Under the pieces are notes generated by a model that was not told where the DNA came from, ran no database searches, and was given only the letters and a program-made list of their open reading frames with translations. From positions 1-11,893 of the forward strand of contig JAUYEC010000111.1 in NCBI GenBank assembly GCA_030691585.1: a stretch of 11,893 nt of DNA, in the 5' to 3' direction. Numbering within the stretch: position 1 is the stretch's first letter; each line of letters begins with the position of its first letter. Of this stretch, positions 6,949 to 11,893 are shown piece after piece. The position numbers were made by a program, and so were the translations under genes. This DNA is from Candidatus Omnitrophota bacterium. GTDB lineage: Bacteria > Omnitrophota > Gorgyraeia > Gygaellales > Profunditerraquicolaceae.

Positions 6949-7963
6949 AGGTAATCTGCCGCGTGTACCCGTTAAGGAGTCCGAAGAGGACGTTGTTTTA
7001 AATATTTCTCTGCGGCCGAAAAAATTTTCCGAGTTTGTCGGCCATAAGGATATAGTTGATAACCTCAAGATCGCGATCCTTGCCGCCCGTCAGCGCAAGG
7101 AACCGTTGGAGCATGTACTTTTAAGCGGCCCCCCGGGCCTGGGCAAGACCTCTCTTGCCCATATCGTCGCCCACGAGATGGCTGGAAAAATCACCGCCAC
7201 AAGCGGCCCGGCCATAGAGCGGGCAGGCGACCTCATCGGAATTTTGACCAACCTGGAAATTGGCGATATCCTTTTTATTGACGAGATCCACCGGCTCTCC
7301 AAGGTGGTGGAAGAATTCCTGTATCCTGCTATGGAGAGTTTTCAGATCGATTTTATCATTGATAAGGGCCCATACGCCAAGACCATTAAGTTCAATTTAA
7401 AACCTTTTACCCTGGTGGGAGCGACCACGCGCACGGGCCTGTTGGCTGCGCCATTAAGGAGCAGGTTCGGGATATTCTATAACCTGGATTTTTATAAAGT
7501 AGAGGAGCTCTCCCGGATCGTGAAGACTTCTGCCGGGATCCTGGGTTTAAGTATCGACGGCGATGCCTGCGACGAGATCGCCCGGCGCGCGCGCGGCACC
7601 CCGCGTATCGCAAACAGGCTTTTGCGCAGGGTGCGGGATTACGCCCAGGTTCAGTCGATAAAGCAGGTTACATTGTCCCAGGCTCCTAAGATACTGGATG
7701 ATCTCGGGATCGACAGGGCCGGCCTCGATGACCTGGACCGTAAGGTGTTAAAATTAGTCACTGAAACTTACGCCGGTGGGCCGGTAGGCATAGAATCCGT
7801 GGCCGCCAGCCTCAACGAAGAAACCGATACCATTGCCGATACCGTAGAACCCTATCTTCTTAAGGCAGGTTATCTCAAAAGGACCTCTCGCGGAAGGGTA
7901 GCCACGAAACTGGCCTTCGAACACTTCGGTATAAAATACGAAAAGCAGGAAGAACTATTTTAG
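6917..7963 (+). CDS. ruvB: Holliday junction branch migration helicase RuvB
   Basis: AAA+ ATPase motor that, with RuvA, drives branch migration in recombination repair; 348 residues, normal length. Walker A is GPPGLGKT (residues 71-78), Walker B is FIDEIHRL (D122, E123), sensor 1 lies in GATTRTG (about 168-174), and the arginine finger region is LRSRFG (R181/R183). The C-terminal winged helix is typical (GGPVGIESVAASLNEETDTIADTVEPYLLKAGYL and RGRVATKLAFEHFG). The N-terminal extension before the LRPKKFSEFVGH core is about 33 residues, a little longer than many homologs but acceptable. It overlaps scpA by 32 nt in another frame, so the start at 6917 could be slightly off. ruvA and ruvC are not in the window. 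Having queuosine genes nearby recalls the common ruvAB-queA-tgt order. Confidence 0.96.
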   Translation: MSEETRSSLIKGNLPRVPVKESEEDVVLNISLRPKKFSEFVGHKDIVDNLKIAILAARQRKEPLEHVLLSGPPGLGKTSLAHIVAHEMAGKITATSGPAIERAGDLIGILTNLEIGDILFIDEIHRLSKVVEEFLYPAMESFQIDFIIDKGPYAKTIKFNLKPFTLVGATTRTGLLAAPLRSRFGIFYNLDFYKVEELSRIVKTSAGILGLSIDGDACDEIARRARGTPRIANRLLRRVRDYAQVQSIKQVTLSQAPKILDDLGIDRAGLDDLDRKVLKLVTETYAGGPVGIESVAASLNEETDTIADTVEPYLLKAGYLKRTSRGRVATKLAFEHFGIKYEKQEELF

Positions 7964-7979
7964 CCCACCACGATATAAC

Positions 7980-8549
7980 ATGAAATTTACGGCATTGCTG
8001 CTTATGGTTTTTTGCGTTTTATTACCACTAGTGCCTGCGTCGGCAGAAAAAGACTCGCTCGTCGGGCCGGTGGTAAAAGCGGGGCAGAGGGCGATTGAGA
8101 TCGACGACGTCAGGCCGGCACTCGTCTGGGCAAGGGCCGAAGACGAAGACGAAATAAGGCAGGCATTTACTGAGACTATGACCGTGCGCAAAGCAGGAAC
8201 GGATGCCAGGCGCATGGCAGAGATATATTTTTTGGAAACACTGGTGCGTCTTCATCTGCGCGCTGAAGGCAGGCCTTACGCCGGCATGGAAGAAACAGGG
8301 CCGCCAAGCCGGATTGTCCTGGCCGCGGATGAGGCGCTCGATAAGGGCTCGCTAAAAGAGCTCTCCGGCCAGATAACAGAGGCTGTCTCAACAGGCATAA
8401 GAGAGCGTTTTGATAAGGCCATGTCCAAAAAAAAGTATATGGATAACAGCGTTGAGGCCGGCCGCGATTACGCCGCAGCTTACGTAGATTATATCCGCTA
8501 CCTGGAAGCCATAGATTCCTCTGTCGGGCCATTCACCGATACAGATTAA
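7980..8549 (+). CDS. Small secreted protein resembling DUF6448
   Basis: A 189-residue protein of unknown function. Residues 1-22 look like a signal peptide: K at position 2-3, a hydrophobic run (ALLLMVFCVLLPLVP), then ASA before EKD, a signal peptidase I site. The mature part is helical and charged. It contains stretches I associate from memory with DUF6448 proteins of methanogens and anaerobic bacteria: LVGPVVKAGQRAIEIDDVRPALVWARAEDEDEIRQAF, TVRKAGTDARRMAEIYFLETLVRLHLRAEGRPYAG, and a C-terminal VEAGRDYAAAYVDYIRYLEAI. As I remember the family, the mature start carries HCD before the GPV motif; here it reads EKDSLVGPV. It follows ruvB by 16 nt on the same strand and has no evident ribosome-binding site. 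Presence of the gene is near certain; family assignment is moderate. Confidence 0.72.
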   Translation: MKFTALLLMVFCVLLPLVPASAEKDSLVGPVVKAGQRAIEIDDVRPALVWARAEDEDEIRQAFTETMTVRKAGTDARRMAEIYFLETLVRLHLRAEGRPYAGMEETGPPSRIVLAADEALDKGSLKELSGQITEAVSTGIRERFDKAMSKKKYMDNSVEAGRDYAAAYVDYIRYLEAIDSSVGPFTDTD

Positions 8550-8564
8550 AAAATATAATCTTTG

Positions 8565-9098
8565 ATGAAATTACTGCTGCATACCTGCTGCGCGCCTTGC
8601 TTGATATACCCTTTGGAGCGCCTAAGAGAGCAAGGATTCGCGCCGGTAGCGTATTATTATAACCCTAATATTCATCCTTTGGCTGAATACAACTTAAGGA
8701 TGCAGGCGGCAGAGGAATTGGCCGCAGGCATGTCTGCCGATTTTATCAGTCCCGAGTACCGGCCGCAGGATTTTTTTCGCGCGGTTTGCAACAATGAATC
8801 AGGTAAGGAGCGGTGTTTAGCCTGTTGGAATCTCAGGATGGAGCGCTCCGCGGAATTTGCCCGCGCCAACGGCTTCGATTATTTTTCCACGACGCTATTG
8901 GTCAGCCCTTACCAGGACCAGGACGCGCTTAAGGAAATAGGTGTTAGCGTCGCGGCCAAAAAGGGAGTTAAATTTCACGGCGAAGATTTCCGTCCGGGGT
9001 TCCGCAAGGCTCACGAGCGTGCCCGGGCCAAGGGGATCTACTGCCAGAAATACTGTGGATGCTTATACTCTGAAATAGAACGATGGACAAAACGCTGA
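8565..9098 (+). CDS. queH: Epoxyqueuosine reductase QueH
   Basis: Final enzyme of queuosine synthesis: it reduces epoxyqueuosine in tRNA to queuosine, and is a non-homologous replacement for the cobalamin enzyme QueG. 177 residues, normal for the family (formerly DUF208). Signature: MKLLLHTCCAPC with vicinal C8-C9 and C12, YYYNPNIHPLAEYNLR, C84 and C87 in ERCLACWNLRM, FSTTLLVSPYQDQD, and a C-terminal IYCQKYCGCLYSE with C160, C164 and C166. Known QueH uses vicinal cysteines and an iron-sulfur cluster; these cysteines are the candidates. I prefer ATG 8565 over the TTG just before it (8562). The queA and tgt genes downstream support the role. Confidence 0.93.
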   Translation: MKLLLHTCCAPCLIYPLERLREQGFAPVAYYYNPNIHPLAEYNLRMQAAEELAAGMSADFISPEYRPQDFFRAVCNNESGKERCLACWNLRMERSAEFARANGFDYFSTTLLVSPYQDQDALKEIGVSVAAKKGVKFHGEDFRPGFRKAHERARAKGIYCQKYCGCLYSEIERWTKR

Positions 9099-10363
9099 TG
9101 AGAATTAATAAGATTTTGGCCCTGGCGGTTTTTCTGGCTGCCGGCCTTGTGTTTCCGCAGGCTCGTTGTTTTGCGCAAATGCCCGAGCATGTCCGGGTGC
9201 AAATTATTCGCGATGCCGAATCCTTGAGCCTGAAGATAAAGGGCGATTATTCCATAAAGGATCCGGTTTCGGGAAAATACATATACCAGAACAAAGATCT
9301 TTACGCGACAGTCACTGCCGCGGGCGCCAAGATATTGATGGGCGAGCAGGCCTTTGATAAAGAAAGGTTATTGATTGTTCCGGCACAGGAAGATGCCGTA
9401 ACTATTGACGGCCGCAGGTTCAGGGGTAATATTTTATTGATACTTCGACGGCCTCCGAATAATGTCTCTGAGGATGCAGGCCGCTCAGCATCAACCCTGA
9501 GCGAGTCCCGGACTGAAGGCAGGGGCTCGTCGAATGGGTTGATGAAAAGTAAATCCGGCGTGTTGTCGGTAATAAATTATATCGACCTGGAAGATTATGT
9601 GCAGGGCGTGCTTTATCATGAGACATCGCATTATTGGCCGGATGAGGTGCTTAAGGCGCAGGCGATCATCTGCAGGACCTACGCGCTCTATCAGATGAAG
9701 CAGAATCAGCAAAAAGATTTTGACGTCACCCGTGATATATATTCCCAGGTTTACGGCGGAAGGACCTCAGAACGTTACCGCCTGAACCGCGCGGTGCGTT
9801 CGACTGCCGGGGCCATACTAAATTATCAGGGGGAACTCTTGCCGTCTTTTTACCACGCTTCCTGCGGCGGATACACTGAAGACGCATATTTGGTTTGGAA
9901 AGTGGACCTTGCGCCACTCAAGGGTGTGCTCTGCCCGTTCTGCAAAGATTCGCCGCATTATAATTGGCATTGCGTTTTAAGCCTCGAGGAGATCCTGGAA
10001 AAGCTCAAAAATTCCGGTTTTAACATTGATGAAATAAAGGGCATTGGAATCCTGGGCAGGGATGGATCCGGCCGCATCACGGACCTTGCGATCGCCTCCG
10101 TCAAAAATGATACCGCGGATATAAAGATTGCGGCAAAAGATTTCCGTAACGTCGTCGGCCCTAACGTGATCATGAGCACGAATTTTACGGTGGCCATAAC
10201 CGGAGGAGATGCTGTCTTTGAGGGCCTGGGTTGGGGCCATGGCGTAGGTTTTTGCCAGTGGGGCGGTTATTTTATGGCCAAACGCGGCGATAGCTGCGAA
10301 CAGATCCTGAAATATTATTACCCCGGGGTGGATATTTCCGGCGGGGTTACCAGCAGCAAATGA
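9098..10363 (+). CDS. SpoIID/LytB-domain secreted protein (probable peptidoglycan lytic enzyme)
   Basis: SpoIID-family protein; characterised members are lytic transglycosylases acting on peptidoglycan outside the membrane. 421 residues from ATG 9098, which forms TGATG with the queH stop. ATG 9083 (five residues more) is an alternative. The first 26 residues are a signal peptide (INKILALAVFLAAGLVFP, then CFA before QMP). The domain begins near DLEDYVQGVLYHETSHYWPDEVLKAQAIICRTYAL; the Glu in HETS matches the known catalytic Glu position. Then come FYHASCGGYTEDA, CPFC and GWGHGVGFCQWG. The cysteines may bind metal or form disulfides. Residues about 116-149, rich in Ser, Arg and Gly, are encoded by a compound inverted repeat and look like an insertion before the domain. 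No sporulation genes are nearby, so a sporulation role is not supported. Confidence 0.87.
   Translation: MRINKILALAVFLAAGLVFPQARCFAQMPEHVRVQIIRDAESLSLKIKGDYSIKDPVSGKYIYQNKDLYATVTAAGAKILMGEQAFDKERLLIVPAQEDAVTIDGRRFRGNILLILRRPPNNVSEDAGRSASTLSESRTEGRGSSNGLMKSKSGVLSVINYIDLEDYVQGVLYHETSHYWPDEVLKAQAIICRTYALYQMKQNQQKDFDVTRDIYSQVYGGRTSERYRLNRAVRSTAGAILNYQGELLPSFYHASCGGYTEDAYLVWKVDLAPLKGVLCPFCKDSPHYNWHCVLSLEEILEKLKNSGFNIDEIKGIGILGRDGSGRITDLAIASVKNDTADIKIAAKDFRNVVGPNVIMSTNFTVAITGGDAVFEGLGWGHGVGFCQWGGYFMAKRGDSCEQILKYYYPGVDISGGVTSSK
9444..9544. repeat. Compound palindromic element read through inside the spoIID-like gene
   Basis: Several inverted pairs are nested in about 100 nt: TTCGACG (9444-9450) with CGTCGAA (9528-9534), GGCCT (9450-9454) with AGGCC (9478-9482), and CATCAACCC (9489-9497) with GGGTTGATG (9536-9544). 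The stretch CTCAGCATCAACCCTGAGCG resembles a widespread intergenic repeat of uncultivated bacteria that I know from memory. It encodes a Ser/Arg/Gly/Glu-rich segment (RSASTLSESRTEGRGSSNG) just where homologs usually join the N-terminal strand region directly to the SpoIID domain. The reading frame stays open. The borders are uncertain. Confidence 0.6.
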
Positions 10364-10369
10364 GCTTCC

Positions 10370-11359
10370 ATGAACCTGTCTGATTTTGATTATATCCTGC
10401 CTAAAGACCTGATCGCCCAATACCCGCAAAAAAAACGCGATGAAGCCAGGCTCATGGTTCTCAACCGGAGAACTCGGGCGATAGAGCATACGGTATTTAG
10501 CGCGCTCGGCGCAAATTTAGCCGCCAATGACCTTCTGGTATTAAACGATACCAGGGTCCTGTCCTGCCGCCTGATTGGCTCGCGCGCCTCCGGCGGAAAA
10601 GCAGAAGCCCTGTTGTTGGGGGTAAAAAACGGAGTAACTTTTAATGCCCTGCTAAAACCGGCGCGGCTGAAGTTGAATGAAAGAATAAGTTTTGACAGCG
10701 GAGCGATCTTCGGGGTAATAAGCGGTAGAAATGAAATCACCTTTGAGGCCGCGGACTTAGGTGAAGTCTACCGTCATGGATGCATGCCTCTGCCGCCGTA
10801 TATAAAACGCCAAGCCGAAGAACTGGACCGTGATTATTATCAGACAGTCTATGCTGCCGTTGACGGGGCAGTGGCCGCTCCTACGGCAGGGCTGCATTTT
10901 ACCCCGGAGTTGATCGAGCGGTTAAAATCTTCAGGGATAAATTTCGCCTATCTTACTTTACATGTGGGGGCCGGGACATTTAAACCGGTAAAAGCAATGG
11001 ACGTTACAACCCATAAAATGGACCCGGAATATTTCCGGGTGCCTGAAACTTGCGTTACGTCGCAATTGCAGGCGCGTAAGGCTGGGGGGCGCGTCATCGC
11101 CGTGGGGACTACCAGCCTTCGCGCTTTAGAGGCGCGTGCCGCCGGACGCACGACTGACCACACGGATCTTTTTATCTACCCCGGATACGAATTCAAGGCA
11201 GCAGATTGCCTGCTGACTAATTTTCATCTTCCTAAGACGACATTGTTCATGCTGGCTTGCGCCTTCGGGGGGCAGGATCTGATTAAAATTGCCTACCGGC
11301 AAGCCATTGAGCAAAAATACAGGTTCTATAGTTACGGCGACGCGATGTTGATAATTTAA
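10370..11359 (+). CDS. queA: S-adenosylmethionine:tRNA ribosyltransferase-isomerase QueA
   Basis: Transfers and rearranges the ribosyl moiety of S-adenosylmethionine onto preQ1 in tRNA, giving epoxyqueuosine. 329 residues, slightly shorter than the usual 340-355. Family signatures: the N-terminal DFDYILPKDLIAQYPQKKRDEARLMVLNR, LLVLNDTRVL (about residue 55-65), LPPYIKR, APTAGLHFTPELIERLK (from residue 170), LTLHVGAGTFKPVK and the C-terminal LLTNFHLPKTTLFMLACAFGG. The start lies 6 nt after the stop of the spoIID-like gene, without a clear ribosome-binding site, so reinitiation or coupling is likely. It sits between queH and tgt, the enzymes after and before it in the pathway. Confidence 0.96.
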   Translation: MNLSDFDYILPKDLIAQYPQKKRDEARLMVLNRRTRAIEHTVFSALGANLAANDLLVLNDTRVLSCRLIGSRASGGKAEALLLGVKNGVTFNALLKPARLKLNERISFDSGAIFGVISGRNEITFEAADLGEVYRHGCMPLPPYIKRQAEELDRDYYQTVYAAVDGAVAAPTAGLHFTPELIERLKSSGINFAYLTLHVGAGTFKPVKAMDVTTHKMDPEYFRVPETCVTSQLQARKAGGRVIAVGTTSLRALEARAAGRTTDHTDLFIYPGYEFKAADCLLTNFHLPKTTLFMLACAFGGQDLIKIAYRQAIEQKYRFYSYGDAMLII

Positions 11360-11366
11360 AATAAAC

Positions 11367-11420
11367 GGGACGGTTCTATTTTTCGTCCCCTTAAAAAGAA
11401 TTTAAAAATAGAACCGTCCC
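11367..11420. repeat. Long hairpin element between queA and tgt
   Basis: Perfect 17-bp inverted repeat: GGGACGGTTCTATTTTT (11367-11383) and its exact complement (11404-11420), separated by a 20-nt loop. It begins 8 nt after the queA stop and ends 18 nt before the tgt start, so it fills most of the 79-nt spacer. It looks like a small dispersed non-autonomous palindromic repeat. A terminator role is possible but unlikely, since tgt is the natural next gene in the pathway and no T-run follows the stem. Confidence 0.8.
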
Positions 11421-11438
11421 CATTATTTCCCATTATTT
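11419..11438 (+). repeat. Tandem 10-nt repeat directly before the tgt start
   Basis: CCCATTATTT occurs twice in exact tandem, at 11419-11428 and 11429-11438, ending on the base before the tgt ATG. It therefore occupies the place of the ribosome-binding site, and no purine-rich Shine-Dalgarno-like motif is present. It may be part of, or a by-product of, the hairpin element next to it. Confidence 0.85.
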
Positions 11439-11893
11439 ATGTTTACGCTAATTCATCAAGACAAAAACAGTAAAGCCCGTTCAGGCAAACTCGTGACCGC
11501 GCACGGCTCAATCGATACACCGGTCTTTATGCCGGTGGGCACTCAAGGCACGGTCAAGGCTGTTTCACCGCAGGAACTCAAAACCGCCGGAGCAGGGATA
11601 ATTCTCGCTAACGCCTACCATTTATTTTTACGGCCGGGCCTGGATATTATAAAAAAGGCCGGGGGGCTGCATAATTTCATGTCCTGGGACGCTGCCATCC
11701 TTACTGACAGCGGCGGTTATCAGATATTCAGCCTGGCACTCTTGAGGAAAATAAGCGACCAGGGAGTGGAATTCCAGTCGCATATAGACGGTACCCGCCA
11801 TAAGCTTACACCCGAAGATGTGGTCGCCATACAGCGGGATTTGGAGGCGGATATCATCATGCCGCTGGATGAATGCCTGCATTATCCTGTCAG
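11439..11893 (+). CDS. tgt: Queuine/preQ1 tRNA-guanine transglycosylase Tgt, 3' end cut off
   Basis: Exchanges guanine 34 for preQ1 in tRNAs with GUN anticodons, the step before QueA. The window holds the first 151 residues of a protein usually about 370-390 long, and the frame is open to the right edge. Signatures: TPVFMPVGTQGTVKAVSPQEL, GIILANAYHLFLRPGLDIIKKAGGLHNFMSWD, and ILTDSGGYQIFSLALLRKISDQGVEFQSHIDG. D90 in TDSGG is the conserved active-site Asp, and D144 in MPLDEC corresponds to the substrate-binding Asp. The nucleophilic Asp (about residue 265) and the zinc site lie beyond the window. ATG 11439 gives the standard N-terminus, and an in-frame stop at 11409 rules out a longer one. Just upstream are a hairpin repeat and a tandem decamer in place of a ribosome-binding site. 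Confidence 0.95.
   Translation, partial: MFTLIHQDKNSKARSGKLVTAHGSIDTPVFMPVGTQGTVKAVSPQELKTAGAGIILANAYHLFLRPGLDIIKKAGGLHNFMSWDAAILTDSGGYQIFSLALLRKISDQGVEFQSHIDGTRHKLTPEDVVAIQRDLEADIIMPLDECLHYPV

Noticed and set aside
9460..9545. Frameshift in the spoIID-like gene at the odd segment
   Set aside because: The frame is open from the signal peptide to the end of the domain; the odd composition is explained by an in-frame palindromic insertion.
9977..10489. Open frame of 170 residues on the minus strand
   Set aside because: It runs opposite the end of the spoIID-like gene and the start of queA, both clearly coding on the plus strand.
11360..11438. Rho-independent terminator after queA
   Set aside because: The stem is long with a 20-nt loop and no T-run after it, and tgt, the pathway neighbour, begins 18 nt later; a dispersed repeat is the better explanation.
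11360..11438. preQ1 riboswitch before tgt
   Set aside because: The spacer is filled by the inverted repeat and a tandem decamer; I see no preQ1 aptamer-like layout.
11628..11882. Minus-strand open frame at the right edge
   Set aside because: The plus strand here is unmistakably Tgt (TDSGGYQIFSL, MPLDEC).
1..11893. Defence, phage or biosynthetic island
   Set aside because: Every gene but one small secreted protein belongs to a known housekeeping or envelope family, with no integrase, transposase, tRNA edge or shift in composition.

Overview
The window is a densely packed, single-strand (+) stretch of bacterial housekeeping genes. There are twelve protein-coding genes, no gap between genes longer than about 80 bases, and no tRNA, rRNA, CRISPR array, transposase or integrase that I can see. 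Base composition is moderate and even. Gene content (bacterial ProRS, RimP, NusA, IF2, ScpA, RuvB, Tgt) says Bacteria. The mix of a kleisin, QueH instead of QueG, a SpoIID-domain protein with no sporulation genes, and palindromic repeats scattered between and inside genes fits an uncultivated anaerobic lineage such as the Omnitrophota. That placement is an inference from gene style only, and I hold it at low confidence.

Left part (1-6102), a translation/transcription cluster: proS (5' end cut by the window edge), rimP, nusA, infB and trpS. Junctions are tight: proS/rimP overlap by 8 nt, infB/trpS overlap as ATGA, and nusA/infB have an 8-nt gap. The order rimP-nusA-infB is the classic one, with no ylxR-type gene between nusA and infB and no rbfA or truB after infB. 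Three of these proteins depart from the textbook form. ProRS lacks the INS editing domain and carries two CxxC pairs in its place. NusA lacks about 30 residues of its N-terminal domain. TrpRS has the four cysteines of the [4Fe-4S] type.

Middle (6172-8549): scpA (chromosome condensation) overlaps ruvB (Holliday junction helicase) by 32 nt, followed by a small secreted protein that resembles the DUF6448 family. The trpS-scpA spacer holds a GC-rich inverted repeat.

Right part (8565-11893), a queuosine cluster: queH, queA and tgt (cut by the right edge), with a secreted SpoIID/LytB-domain protein sandwiched between queH and queA. Tgt inserts preQ1 in tRNA, QueA turns it into epoxyqueuosine and QueH reduces this to queuosine, so the last three steps are encoded together.

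The most distinctive feature is a set of small palindromic repeats. Two 29-nt elements share their 10-bp ends; one lies between rimP and nusA and the other is read in frame inside infB. A compound, degenerate palindromic element appears to be read in frame inside the spoIID-like gene. Two further hairpin elements lie in the trpS-scpA and queA-tgt spacers. I found no gene set that looks like a new defence, mobile or biosynthetic system.
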